A DNA stretch of 64,000 nt from Chitinophagaceae bacterium. Lineage in GTDB: Bacteria; Bacteroidota; Bacteroidia; Chitinophagales; Chitinophagaceae. Under the pieces are notes generated by a model. The model searched no databases and was not told where the DNA came from. It worked only from the letters and a program-made list of their open reading frames with translations. This document shows positions 1 through 7,303 of the stretch, piece by piece (within the stretch, counting starts at the first letter, position 1; every line of letters starts with the position of its first letter). The stretch covers positions 62,001 to 126,000 of the forward strand of contig JAEUVJ010000048.1 in assembly GCA_016787085.1 (NCBI GenBank), in the 5' to 3' direction. Both the position numbers and the translations under genes were made by a program.

Positions 1-124
1 GTTCCCGGGATAATTCAGAGAATTCTTCCTGCTTCAATGGAGGCAGCACATTTACCCAGCTTCCATCTTCAGGCGTGTCTATAGCAACGGTTTTGTGCTC
101 TATATTTTTGAAATACTGGATCAT
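1..124 (-). CDS. CorA-like Mg2+ transporter, N-terminal fragment (partial)
   Basis: The reverse strand opens with an ATG at 122-124 and stays open for 41 codons to the window edge. The visible N-terminus begins MIQYFKN and contains a WVNVLPPL stretch followed by acidic residues. This resembles the start of CorA-family magnesium/cobalt transporters in Bacteroidota, where an aromatic W-[VI]-N followed by P and acidic residues lies near residue 25. The membrane segments and the GMN motif that define CorA would lie outside the window, so the call rests on N-terminal resemblance only. The gene runs in the same direction as dapF but is separated from it by a 174-base gap full of heptanucleotide repeats. 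Confidence 0.45.
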   Translation of the reverse strand, partial: MIQYFKNIEHKTVAIDTPEDGSWVNVLPPLKQEEFSELSRE

Positions 125-166
125 GACGGCGCAAAGGTAGGGGAGGCGGGGGAGTTGTGAGGCAAA

Positions 167-220
167 AGGAACAAGGAACAAGGAACAAGGAACAAGGAAC
201 AAGGAACAAGGAACAAGGAA
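167..220. repeat. Heptanucleotide tandem repeat (unit AGGAACA, about 7.7 copies)
   Basis: Seven perfect copies of AGGAACA plus a partial copy run without interruption between the CorA-like gene and dapF. An open frame on the reverse strand through this tract only translates the repeat and is not a gene. It is the purest 7-bp array in the first part of the window. Confidence 0.95.
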
Positions 221-262
221 TATAATAAGTACGCAAAGATAGCGCAATACACAACTAAAGAC

Positions 263-290
263 CAACATCCAATAACCAGGAACCAGTAAC
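263..290. repeat. Degenerate heptanucleotide repeat (CAACATC/CAATAAC/CAGGAAC/CAGTAAC)
   Basis: Four consecutive 7-base blocks share a CA..AAC pattern directly downstream of the dapF stop codon. The blocks are diverged, unlike the perfect array at 167-220. CAGTAAC-type units are close to the reverse complement of the GTTACTG phase of the repeat near 53.75 kb. Confidence 0.6.
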
Positions 291-298
291 TACGCCTC

Positions 299-1084
299 CT
301 ATTTCACTTCCGTTTTCCCTTCGTATACTTTTTCTGCCGGGCCGGTCAGCCATATATTGACGTAGCGGTCATCTTCGAGGCGCTCGAATTCGACAGACAG
401 CGTGCCACCCAGCGTTTTTACTTCCACTTCGTTAAAGCCGTTTTCATTATGGTAGGAGACCAGTGCCGCGGCGGTAACGCCCGTGCCGCATGAGTAGGTT
501 TCGTCTTCTACACCCCGCTCATAGGTACGGACGAATATCTCATCGTCACCAGCCTGCTCTACAAAATTCACGTTGATCCCTTCTTCTTCAAAATCCTTGC
601 TATAGCGGATGTCCCTGCCTTTTTTATACACATCTTCATTCATTACGTCGTTCACCAGTTTCACGTAATGCGGGGAACCGGTGTTCAGCATGAAATCGCC
701 ATGTTTCTTTATGACCTTATCTACATTTTTCATCTTAAGTGAAACGGTCCCGTCCGGGTCTATCTCCGCTTCATGTTCGCCATCTGCGGCCCAGAATTTA
801 TAATCCACCCGGTGAATACCGAGATGATAGGCAAACTTTACAATGCATCTGCCGCCATTGCCACACATGCTTCCTTCCCGGCCATCAGCATTAAAATATT
901 TCATTTCAAAATCATAGCCGGCTTTTTCATTCAGCATCATCAGGCCATCGGCGCCGATACCAAAACGACGGTCGCATAATCGTCGTATCTGGTCAGAAGT
1001 AAGTGAAGAGTACTCATGCTTCCGGTTGTCCACAATGATAAAATCGTTCCCGGTGCCCTGATATTTGTGAAAATGTATAATCAT
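299..1084 (-). CDS. dapF: Diaminopimelate epimerase
   Basis: DapF converts LL-diaminopimelate to meso-diaminopimelate, used for lysine synthesis and peptidoglycan cross-linking, in the cytoplasm. The 261-residue protein begins with the family signature (KYQGTGNDFI). It carries both catalytic cysteines in their usual contexts: MCGNGGRC near residue 73 and SCGTGV near residue 199. Length is typical of the family (about 260-275). The ATG start is followed directly by the conserved first strand. The next gene on the same strand (a four-helix-bundle protein) ends 16 bases upstream, so they may be co-transcribed. Confidence 0.96.
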   Translation of the reverse strand: MIIHFHKYQGTGNDFIIVDNRKHEYSSLTSDQIRRLCDRRFGIGADGLMMLNEKAGYDFEMKYFNADGREGSMCGNGGRCIVKFAYHLGIHRVDYKFWAADGEHEAEIDPDGTVSLKMKNVDKVIKKHGDFMLNTGSPHYVKLVNDVMNEDVYKKGRDIRYSKDFEEEGINVNFVEQAGDDEIFVRTYERGVEDETYSCGTGVTAAALVSYHNENGFNEVEVKTLGGTLSVEFERLEDDRYVNIWLTGPAEKVYEGKTEVK

Positions 1085-1085
1085 T

Positions 1086-1127
1086 GCTAGAAGTGAATGG
1101 CTAGTGGCCAGTAGGGTTAGAGTTTAG
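1086..1127. repeat. Degenerate heptads overlapping a gene 3' end
   Basis: Six successive 7-base blocks (GCTAGAA, GTGAATG, GCTAGTG, GCCAGTA, GGGTTAG, AGTTTAG) begin just upstream of the dapF start codon and run into the last codons of the four-helix-bundle gene. The final residues of that protein are therefore encoded by repeat-like DNA. The phase is kept although the units have diverged. Confidence 0.5.
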
Positions 1128-1475
1128 GTTATCAATCATCTTGCTGAGCATCCTGAATACAGATTCAAGGGATTGTTCTAATTCCTGCATTTCCCCGGTT
1201 TTATAATATTCCAGGATGATCGCTATTTCAAACTGGGTATCCATTTCAACGAGGGAACTTCTTGAAATTTCATAAAACCTTTTCTTTTCAGGTTTGGTGA
1301 TCCTTGATGCCCCTTCTGCAATATTACTGCAAACGGAAATAACGGCACGCCGTATCTGGGAGGTCAGCACATATTGTTCTTCTTTCGGGAATTTTGCCGT
1401 TGCCTTATAAACCTCCTTTATCATCCTCAGGGATAGTTGATAAACATCAAGTTTTTTGTGTGATAGTTGCAACAT
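1101..1475 (-). CDS. Four-helix bundle protein (23S rRNA intervening-sequence protein family)
   Basis: This 124-residue protein matches the four-helix-bundle family first described as encoded in 23S rRNA intervening sequences. The visible marks are an N-terminal KLDVYQLSLRM helix, QIRRAVISVCSNIAEG in the second helix, and an RSSLVEMDTQ helix. The biochemical role of the family is not established; free-standing copies like this one are frequent in Bacteroidota and do not imply a nearby rRNA gene. The C-terminus (SNPTGH) is encoded by degenerate heptad repeat DNA, so the last few residues may be dispensable. Confidence 0.85.
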   Translation of the reverse strand: MLQLSHKKLDVYQLSLRMIKEVYKATAKFPKEEQYVLTSQIRRAVISVCSNIAEGASRITKPEKKRFYEISRSSLVEMDTQFEIAIILEYYKTGEMQELEQSLESVFRMLSKMIDNLNSNPTGH

Positions 1476-1501
1476 AAGATAAGATTTAATGATACCAGGT
1501 G

Positions 1502-1536
1502 TCTTTCCTTCTAGCTCCTAGCCACTTTCCTCTTGC
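1502..1536. repeat. Degenerate heptads between two genes
   Basis: About five 7-base blocks (TCTTTCC, TTCTAGC, TCCTAGC, CACTTTC, CTCTTGC) fill the short gap just before the phosphorylase stop codon. Only TTCTAGC/TCCTAGC are close copies, so the array is weak and is listed because it recurs at several gene ends in this window. Confidence 0.4.
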
Positions 1537-2415
1537 CTAAATACTTTCTGCAAATATCGCAACGAATTTTTTAATAAGGTTTTCCACGGCTGCTTTCCCG
1601 TCTTTGGAAAATTCTTTCCTGACCCGGTTAGCAACAATGGCATTTATCGCAAGGCAATTATGGCCCATCAGTTTTCCGAGCCCGTAAATAGCCGATGTCT
1701 CCATTTCAAAATTAGTGATCCGGTGCTGCCCGTAACGGAAATCGGTCAGGCGGTTGATGAGTTCAGGATTACGGATGCCCAGTCGCAGGATACGGCCCTG
1801 CGGCCCATAAAAGCCGGGACAGGTGACCGTGATGCCCTGGTGAAAATCTTTGACAAAATGTTTCAAGAGTGAACCCGCAGCGCCGCTGATATAGGGATAA
1901 CTCATCTGGCCATGCATCTGTGTATGCGTAACGAATGACTGCAGCAGGAGTTTTTCTTCATCATTCTGCTCATGCCGGTAAAAATTTAGCAGGTTATCAA
2001 CACCGAGTCCATGCGTGGACGCAACAAAACTATCAACCGGGATATCGGCCTGTAATGAACCGGAAGTGCCTACCCGTATAATGTTGAGGGAAGTCAGTGC
2101 TTTTTTTATTTCCCGGGTTTCAAAATCAATATTGGCCAGGGCATCCAGTTCGTTGATGACAATGTCAATATTGTCGGGGCCAATACCGGAAGAAAGAACG
2201 GTGATCCTTTTTTTGCCGATACGCCCGGTGTGGGTGATGAATTCCCGGTGCTGCGACCTGACCTCAATGGAATCAAAATACTTGCTGATCTCTCTTACCC
2301 GGTCGGGGTCGCCGACCGTGATAACAGTACCTGCTATCTCTTCAGGTCGCAGGTCCAGGTGATACACGGCTCCCCGTGCATTGATGATCAGTTCGGATTC
2401 GGCTATGCGGCTCAT
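1537..2415 (-). CDS. Nucleoside phosphorylase (uridine phosphorylase-like)
   Basis: This cytoplasmic enzyme of the NP-I / uridine phosphorylase family cleaves nucleosides with phosphate to base and ribose-1-phosphate for salvage. The N-terminal region has the phosphate-binding GDPDRV motif. Later come GTSGSLQ and the NFEMETSAIYGL region, where Met-Glu contact the ribose. The ATG at 2413-2415 (MSRIAESELI) is preferred because an upstream in-frame ATG at 2466 would add 17 residues not expected in the family and reach into repeat DNA. At 292 residues the protein is slightly longer than Escherichia coli Udp. Exact base specificity cannot be read from the sequence. Confidence 0.88.
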   Translation of the reverse strand: MSRIAESELIINARGAVYHLDLRPEEIAGTVITVGDPDRVREISKYFDSIEVRSQHREFITHTGRIGKKRITVLSSGIGPDNIDIVINELDALANIDFETREIKKALTSLNIIRVGTSGSLQADIPVDSFVASTHGLGVDNLLNFYRHEQNDEEKLLLQSFVTHTQMHGQMSYPYISGAAGSLLKHFVKDFHQGITVTCPGFYGPQGRILRLGIRNPELINRLTDFRYGQHRITNFEMETSAIYGLGKLMGHNCLAINAIVANRVRKEFSKDGKAAVENLIKKFVAIFAESI

Positions 2416-2475
2416 AATCTGTATTGAATAACCTATAATTTGGGCAAAAGGATTATCTTTGTCCACTTTCCGGTT

Positions 2476-2510
2476 TCAAATCTAAAGTCTTAAATCTGAA
2501 ATCAGAAATC
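2476..2510. repeat. Heptad repeat between phosphorylase and tRNA-Cys
   Basis: Five 7-base blocks (TCAAATC, TAAAGTC, TTAAATC, TGAAATC, AGAAATC) end six bases before the tRNA-Cys. The core AAATC is kept in four of five units, so periodicity is clear while sequence has drifted. The array lies where the tRNA promoter would be expected. Confidence 0.65.
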
Positions 2511-2516
2511 TTATAA

Positions 2517-2587
2517 GGTCCTGTGGCCGAGTGGCTAGGCAGAGCTCTGCAAAAGCTCCTACAGCGGTTCGAATCCGCTCGGGACCT
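2517..2587 (+). tRNA. tRNA-Cys (anticodon GCA)
   Basis: A full cloverleaf can be folded by eye. The acceptor stem GGTCCTG pairs with CGGGACC (one G-T pair). The anticodon stem GAGCT/AGCTC closes a CTGCAAA loop with anticodon GCA. The T arm AGCGG/CCGCT encloses TTCGAAT. The discriminator base is T and the CCA end is not encoded. It is the only tRNA in the window. Confidence 0.95.
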
Positions 2588-2850
2588 CAATAAATGAAGT
2601 AACCGCCGCCAGGCTGTTTTTTGTTTGAATGGATCCGCAGGGTACTTTTTCATTTTGACCTTACAGTTTCCAAAGCGGATCATTGCAGGTAATCCGCCCC
2701 GGACCTCCGGTAATGTACAGGACAGTACAAAGTTTTGGATAATACCAGCCCCTTTCATTTGTCCGTATTTGACGCATTATTGTCACAGCACTCATTTTTA
2801 TCCGCAGCAATTTTGTAGTGCAATTATCAAAACACCGGTAAAACTGATTT

Positions 2851-3510
2851 ATGGAAGACAATATGGCGATACTAATGGCTGATCTGTCAGGATATACTGC
2901 CCTTACAGAAACGCATGGCCCTGCTTCAGCGGCAGACCTGATTGATAAATACCTGGCCATGGTGGAGAATTCCCTTGTCGGCGATAGCAGGCTTCACGAG
3001 CGGACAGGCGATGAGGTAATGATCGTTTCAACATCGCCGGATGCTTTACTGGCCACTTCAAAGAAGATCATGAAGAATGCTGCCGGAGAAGAGAATTTCC
3101 TGCTGGTGCACGGAGGTCTTCATCTCGGAAAAGTATTGAAAAGGAACAACAGTTATTTTGGGTCAGCTATCAATATGACATCGCGGATCGCTGCCAGTGC
3201 CGGTGCCGGTACTTTTTTGTGCTCGGAAGAATTTGTAAATGCTCTTTCCGAAAAACCGGTAACAGGGCTCAGGTCAACCGGAAAACATTTCTTTAAAAAT
3301 ATCACTGAAGAAAAAGAAATTTTTGAGATAGCTGATAAAAACGACAACGCTTTTTTTATTGACCCGGTTTGTAAGATGCTGATATTGGAAACCCAAAAAG
3401 CGGCTAAACACCCGGGATCGGCTGGTATTTATTTTTGTTCACAGGGATGCCTGGCTATATACCAGGAAAGGCTTGCGATGACCGGCGCCTGCGAACACCT
3501 TACTGCTTAA
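2851..3510 (+). CDS. Class III nucleotidyl cyclase domain fused to a C-terminal YHS domain
   Basis: Residues about 1-165 form a class III adenylate/guanylate cyclase homology domain. The first metal-binding Asp is in MADLSGYTAL, the second is in RTGDEV, and an Asn/Arg pair sits in INMTSRI, so it may be catalytically active. Residues about 168-205 match a YHS domain (IDPVCKM with a later CSQGC), a small fold found in metal-transport and metal-sensing proteins. The product nucleotide and what controls it are not visible. It ends 12 bases before an HMA-like/AraC regulator, and the two probably form an operon. A second ATG at 2863 (MAILMADLSG) is a possible start. The combination suggests a metal-responsive second-messenger enzyme; that is inference. 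Confidence 0.8.
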   Translation: MEDNMAILMADLSGYTALTETHGPASAADLIDKYLAMVENSLVGDSRLHERTGDEVMIVSTSPDALLATSKKIMKNAAGEENFLLVHGGLHLGKVLKRNNSYFGSAINMTSRIAASAGAGTFLCSEEFVNALSEKPVTGLRSTGKHFFKNITEEKEIFEIADKNDNAFFIDPVCKMLILETQKAAKHPGSAGIYFCSQGCLAIYQERLAMTGACEHLTA

Positions 3511-3522
3511 CTTTTTTCTTAT

Positions 3523-4092
3523 ATGGAAGTATTGTTTGTAAAGAATATGGTTTGCCATCGCTGCGTCCTGGCTGTAGAAGAGGTATTGAAGAATTCAGCC
3601 ATAGCTTTCCAAAAAGTGATAGCAGGAGAGATACACCTGGCAGAAAAATTATCCCGTGAAAAACATGACTTGCTAAGCTCCCCCCTCGCTGCTATCGGTC
3701 TTGAACTGATCGATAACCGGATGAGCAGCCTGATCGAAAAAATAAAACAGCTGGTCATTAAAAAAGCAAGGAATGAAGTGGGGGAGAAGGAACGGAAAAC
3801 AAAACTTTCTGTTTACCTCTCCCAGCAGCTTCACCATGAATACACCTACCTGAGCAGCTTCTTTTCTTCCGTAGAAGGGCGTACGATCGAAAATTATTTT
3901 ATTGAGCAACGGGTGGAGAAAGTCAAGGAAATGCTGGTCTATAACGAGAAGACATTATTGGACATCTCTTTTGATATGGAATACAGCAGTGTGGCACATC
4001 TTTCCAGCCAGTTCAAGAAGATCACAGGCCTTACACCTTCTCATTTCAGAAAAGTGGGCTCCGCAAAGCGGAAAATGATCGATAATATCTGA
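3523..4092 (+). CDS. AraC-type regulator with N-terminal HMA-like metal-binding segment
   Basis: The 189-residue protein starts with MEVLFVKNMVCHRC; the M-x-C-x-x-C pattern and the following helix resemble the heavy-metal-associated (HMA) fold. Residues about 90-185 are an AraC-type DNA-binding domain with two helix-turn-helix units (LLDISFDMEYSSVAHLSSQFKK followed by TGLTPSHFRK). Proteins of this design are common in Bacteroidota near metal-resistance genes, and direct metal sensing through the Cys pair is a reasonable inference. It sits just downstream of the cyclase-YHS gene and upstream of two Cys-rich proteins, its likely targets. Confidence 0.8.
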   Translation: MEVLFVKNMVCHRCVLAVEEVLKNSAIAFQKVIAGEIHLAEKLSREKHDLLSSPLAAIGLELIDNRMSSLIEKIKQLVIKKARNEVGEKERKTKLSVYLSQQLHHEYTYLSSFFSSVEGRTIENYFIEQRVEKVKEMLVYNEKTLLDISFDMEYSSVAHLSSQFKKITGLTPSHFRKVGSAKRKMIDNI

Positions 4093-4333
4093 TCGCCGCA
4101 TAAGGCCCCGGGCAATTTCACAAAAGGCTTTTATTGATAACTCTTTCCTTATCGGGCTATAGCCCATCACTCCGGAATCTTTTGTTTCCACCTTCCTGAT
4201 CTAATCTTTGATATAGCAGATAACAGCAGCCCTGTTAGCCTTTCTTCGTGTTCAGTAACGCATACTCACTACAACCCCAAAATTCTGTAAAGCTTACCCA
4301 AAGTACTGTAACAACAACGGCCTGTGTGCATAC

Positions 4334-4341
4334 TATTTTTG
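4334..4341 (+). promoter_or_regulatory. Candidate -7 promoter box (TATTTTTG) of the Cys-rich peptide gene
   Basis: The octamer fits the Bacteroidota primary sigma -7 consensus TAnnTTTG and lies 28 bases before the ATG of the Cys-rich peptide gene. No convincing -33 TTTG is visible at the right spacing. The leader after it (CTATCAAAT...TTAAAAACAAA) recurs upstream of the second Cys-rich gene, behind a similar TACTTTTA box at 4618-4625. Confidence 0.4.
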
Positions 4342-4369
4342 TTCTATCAAATCATTAAAAACAAAATGT

Positions 4370-4495
4370 ATGAAATCAGCACTCAAATTGAAGCAAGCAA
4401 CTCAGGCAGACAAACAGAAATGTAACAATCCAGGTTGTACCTGCGAAAATTGTAACTGCGGCAGCAATTGTACCTGTAAGAATTGCGGTAAGTAA
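4370..4495 (+). CDS. 41-residue Cys-rich metallothionein-like peptide
   Basis: This small gene encodes a Lys/Gln-rich N-terminus of about 17 residues followed by a compact Cys cluster (CNNPGC-TCENC-NCGSNC-TCKNC): eight Cys within 22 residues in C-x(1-4)-C spacing. There is no signal peptide, so it should be cytoplasmic. The Cys density is that of metallothioneins or small copper/zinc chelators, though it matches no classical family I can name. It has its own candidate promoter and a strong terminator. It lies downstream of an HMA/AraC regulator and shares its motif with the next gene, which supports a real role in metal binding. Confidence 0.75.
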   Translation: MKSALKLKQATQADKQKCNNPGCTCENCNCGSNCTCKNCGK

Positions 4496-4517
4496 TTTTT
4501 CACCGGGTACTATCAAT

Positions 4518-4547
4518 AAGCCACTCCTGACCGGGTGGCTTTTTTTC
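4518..4547 (+). terminator. Rho-independent terminator after the Cys-rich peptide gene
   Basis: Stem AAGCCAC/GTGGCTT with a ten-base loop is followed by a run of seven T. It lies 23 bases past the stop codon and isolates the peptide gene as its own transcript. Confidence 0.85.
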
Positions 4548-4651
4548 GCCCTTTAAAAATGATCAGGGTTGTCCGTTCCTGACATCTTATCGTCCTTCCG
4601 GGCTTTCCACATCAGTTTACTTTTACACTATCAAATTAAAAACAAATACAA

Positions 4652-5035
4652 ATGAAACAGATCGCATTCGCATTACAGGTGTTCAGCCTGATGGCCATAC
4701 TTCCGGCCTTCGTAATTTTTGACATGAATTATGAAACCGGCCGGTCGGCTGAAACCCACAGCTCGCCTGTTGCTAAAGAAAAATCGGGTGAAACCAGCAT
4801 CCTGATGACCAGGGGTCTCAAGGCGGTACAGGAAATCCCGGCTGTAAAAACAGACCAATCAATTTTGAAAGGCGACCAGCAATGCAATAACCCAAAATGC
4901 ACCTGCAAAAAATGCAGTTGCGGCAGTGATTGCAGGTGTAACGACATGAAGAATGATCATTCAACATCCCGGGTAAACGACCCATCCGGCATAAAGGGTT
5001 TATTCAGTATATTAAAAGGACAGAAAAGATCATGA
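4652..5035 (+). CDS. Exported or membrane-anchored protein with the same Cys-rich motif
   Basis: The 127-residue protein starts with a hydrophobic segment (about residues 4-24) that acts as signal peptide or membrane anchor. A low-complexity linker follows, and then at about residues 78-95 a cluster CNNPKC-TCKKC-SCGSDC-RC nearly identical in spacing to the 41-residue peptide upstream. A short tail follows. It looks like an envelope counterpart of the cytoplasmic peptide, arising by duplication that included the 5' leader. Its stop codon overlaps the start of the next gene (ATGA at 5032-5035), indicating translational coupling. Function (metal binding in the envelope) is inferred from the Cys cluster. 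Confidence 0.75.
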   Translation: MKQIAFALQVFSLMAILPAFVIFDMNYETGRSAETHSSPVAKEKSGETSILMTRGLKAVQEIPAVKTDQSILKGDQQCNNPKCTCKKCSCGSDCRCNDMKNDHSTSRVNDPSGIKGLFSILKGQKRS

Positions 5036-5385
5036 AACGAATACTAATAACAGCCATCGTCCTATTTAGTATGCTGGCTGCAAATGCCCAGACCGACACT
5101 ACGAAAGTGGAGCAATATTGCCAGGTAATAGCCGCACCGGGATTGTTAAGTAACAGGGTGAGCATTACGATTGACTTTGGAGAAGAAAGAAGTTTTTGGC
5201 GTGACAACCGGCTGAAAACCGAAGCCGGGAAAATAAAAAGATTCAATACCATTGTTGATGCCCTTAATTATATGGGCAGGGAAGGCTGGATCTTCATGAA
5301 TGCATTTCCTGTACGCATGGGGGAAACCGATAGATATCATTTTGCCTTTAAGAAACTCTTCCCCAGGACTGAAATGCAACAGTGA
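5032..5385 (+). CDS. Secreted conserved protein of unknown function
   Basis: 117 residues with a clear signal peptide (MKRILITAIVLFSMLAANAQ, cleavage after AQ likely). The mature part contains VSITIDFG, a basic middle, and FNTIVDALNYMGREGW near the C-terminal half. I recall similar small secreted proteins in Bacteroidota but no assigned function. It overlaps the Cys-rich exported protein by four bases, so the two are made together, and a role in the same envelope or metal process is possible. Confidence 0.7.
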   Translation: MKRILITAIVLFSMLAANAQTDTTKVEQYCQVIAAPGLLSNRVSITIDFGEERSFWRDNRLKTEAGKIKRFNTIVDALNYMGREGWIFMNAFPVRMGETDRYHFAFKKLFPRTEMQQ

Positions 5386-5482
5386 TCAGCCAACGACACA
5401 CCTGCAGGACGGGTATCCATTGAAGTTTTCGCCTTCACAGTTTGTTCATAATTGACTATTCGCATACAATAACCTTGAAATG

Positions 5483-5590
5483 GAACCACATAGGCACATA
5501 GAAACATAGGGCTTCACAACTTGTCCCACCGCAGGCGTGGATACTAATCAATGTTTCTTTTCTATTGTGCGCTATGTGCCTATGTGGTTC
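5483..5590. repeat. Perfect 19-bp inverted repeat with about 70-base spacer
   Basis: The arm at 5483-5501 (GAACCACATAGGCACATAG) is exactly complementary to 5572-5590. Within the arms ACATAGG/CACATAG recur at about seven bases, so the arm itself is repeat-like. It lies between two plus-strand genes and could form a long hairpin in RNA. Similar elements are scattered in Bacteroidota genomes. The rest of the 290-base gap shows nothing else. Confidence 0.8.
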
Positions 5591-5675
5591 AAGTAAATTA
5601 CTAGTTGCTTTATCCGGATAGCCATTTGTTCGTGGGGTAAAAAAATAGATCTTCTGTATTTTAAATTAAAAAGTT

Positions 5676-6098
5676 ATGACTTCAATAATCATAGGAATTT
5701 CCTCCGGGCTGCTGACCATTTTGGTGATCGGTCTTTTAAAAGGCCTGGACAAAAAAACAATGTATGGACTGGTCCTTACAGGGATCGGGTTCCTTTATGT
5801 AGGGTTTGCCTGGACAGATACCCGTGCCCTGGTACTGAATGCCATCCAATCCATCTTCTTCCTGTTCTGTGCGTATTATGGAATTAAAAGAAGTTCCTGG
5901 TTCCTCGCTGCCGGGTATTTTCTCCATGGAACATGGGACATTGTGTATCATTTATTGCCAGGTTCGGATCTGATTCCCCCGCATTACGACCTGTTTTGCT
6001 TGTCCATTGACTTTACCATTGGGCTGTATTTAGCAGGCATCAGTTACCGGGGCAATAAAAAACCAATTCCGGCTATCACCGGTACAAACAAACAATGA
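5676..6098 (+). CDS. DUF6010 family membrane protein
   Basis: 140 residues with about four hydrophobic segments (residues 3-22, 28-46, 52-70 and 106-124). The LTGIGFLYVGFAW stretch and the AAGYFLHGTWDIVYH motif are typical of DUF6010 proteins, whose function is unknown. It stands alone, 244 bases before a DJ-1/AraC regulator. The gap to the next gene holds no supported feature. Confidence 0.75.
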   Translation: MTSIIIGISSGLLTILVIGLLKGLDKKTMYGLVLTGIGFLYVGFAWTDTRALVLNAIQSIFFLFCAYYGIKRSSWFLAAGYFLHGTWDIVYHLLPGSDLIPPHYDLFCLSIDFTIGLYLAGISYRGNKKPIPAITGTNKQ

Positions 6099-6341
6099 TG
6101 AAAGCTTTAATATCCTTCTGCCGGCTTTGCGGTCATTGCATCTTTTCATGTCTGCAAACAAATTCAACAGTGTTTTCGGAAGAAACACCCGGAGGCCCGA
6201 ATCAAATTTTCGGTTACGGGGAGCCTGGCCTTTTCTTCCCGCTAAGTGGTGACACTTGCCTGTTTTCGTCCCATTATTGTCCTTTCCGTCACCCGGGTAG
6301 CGCCTACCTTTATATCGGTATCTGAAATACATACAACGATC

Positions 6342-7271
6342 ATGAAAAAATTTGCCTTTATCATTCCTCCGCAAGTTGAGCTCCTTGACCTGGCCGGTCC
6401 GGTACAGGTTTTTACGGAAGCCAAATTTTATGGATTCCAGGCTGAGATGGAGTTTTATGTTTACCAGGAGGGGCCGGTATCTACTTCCGGGCTTGGATTT
6501 GGAGAGGTCAAACATTTCAAAGAAGCCAGGTTACAGGAAGGAGACTTTGTTTTTGTACCGGGTATGAATTTTGAATATGTCAACAGTCTTTCATTCAAAG
6601 CAGAGAGGGAATATTTTAACTGGTTAAAAGAATGTTCAGCCAGGAAAATAACCGTTTGCTCCATTTGCAACGGCGCCTTTGCCCTGGGACATGCCGGTTT
6701 ATTAAAAGATACGGAGTGTACCACTCATTGGAGAAGGGTCAATCAATTGCAGTCGGAATTTCCGCAGGCAAAAGTGCTGACGGATATCCTGTATATAAAA
6801 AGCAATAACGTATATACCAGCGCCGGGATCAGTGCCGGGATAGACCTGGCCCTTGCCATCATGGAAGAACTGAAAGGCCCTCTTTTTACACATAAGGTAG
6901 CCAGGGGCCTGGTTGTTTATCACCGCAGGAGCGGCACACATAAGCAACAAAGTATTTACCTCGATTACCGGAACCATATCAACCCGCAGGTACATGAAGT
7001 GCAGGATTACCTGATTGATCATCTTTCGCAGGAAAACAGTATTGAATCGCTGGCTTCATTGGTGGGGATGAGCCCGAGGAACCTCAGCCGGGTGTTTAAA
7101 GAAAAGACCGGGTCAACGGTACTGGAGTACCTTACCTTATTAAGAAAAGAATTTGCCAGTACGATGCTGAACAGCCCGGACTACACCATTGAGTATATAG
7201 CGGCGCAATGCGGGTTTAAAACAGCCCGGCAGTTGCAAAGAATATTGAAAAGCGATAAGCAAAAAGTATGA
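6342..7271 (+). CDS. GlxA-type transcriptional regulator (DJ-1/PfpI domain plus AraC HTH)
   Basis: The 310-residue protein has an N-terminal DJ-1/PfpI glutamine-amidotransferase-like domain (about residues 1-185) with the nucleophile-elbow region VCSICNGAFALGHAG, then an AraC-type DNA-binding domain (about 215-310; LASLVGMSPRNLSRVFKEKTG). Members are one-component regulators that usually control catabolic or stress genes. The ATG at 6342 is chosen because it starts directly at the first strand (MKKFAFIIPP); an upstream in-frame start would add 32 unrelated residues. It converges on the pirin gene, which ends 32 bases away. Confidence 0.88.
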   Translation: MKKFAFIIPPQVELLDLAGPVQVFTEAKFYGFQAEMEFYVYQEGPVSTSGLGFGEVKHFKEARLQEGDFVFVPGMNFEYVNSLSFKAEREYFNWLKECSARKITVCSICNGAFALGHAGLLKDTECTTHWRRVNQLQSEFPQAKVLTDILYIKSNNVYTSAGISAGIDLALAIMEELKGPLFTHKVARGLVVYHRRSGTHKQQSIYLDYRNHINPQVHEVQDYLIDHLSQENSIESLASLVGMSPRNLSRVFKEKTGSTVLEYLTLLRKEFASTMLNSPDYTIEYIAAQCGFKTARQLQRILKSDKQKV

Positions 7272-7303
7272 ATGCCGGCCGGAAGCAGATCTTGTTTACC
7301 TCA

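Noticed and set aside
69..254. Open frame on the minus strand with repeated VPCSLFL
   Set aside because: It is only the translation of the AGGAACA heptads and overlaps the start of the CorA-like gene.
1101..1475. Sign of a nearby 23S rRNA gene from the intervening-sequence protein
   Set aside because: The family is often free-standing, and no rRNA sequence is seen in the window.
2625..2960. Overlapping open frames between tRNA-Cys and the cyclase gene
   Set aside because: No conserved features, and frames on both strands overlap each other and the well-supported cyclase start.
6095..6325. Plus-strand open frame of 76 codons after the DUF6010 gene
   Set aside because: Composition and lack of any recognisable segment suggest chance; a larger minus-strand frame covers the same bases with no better support.
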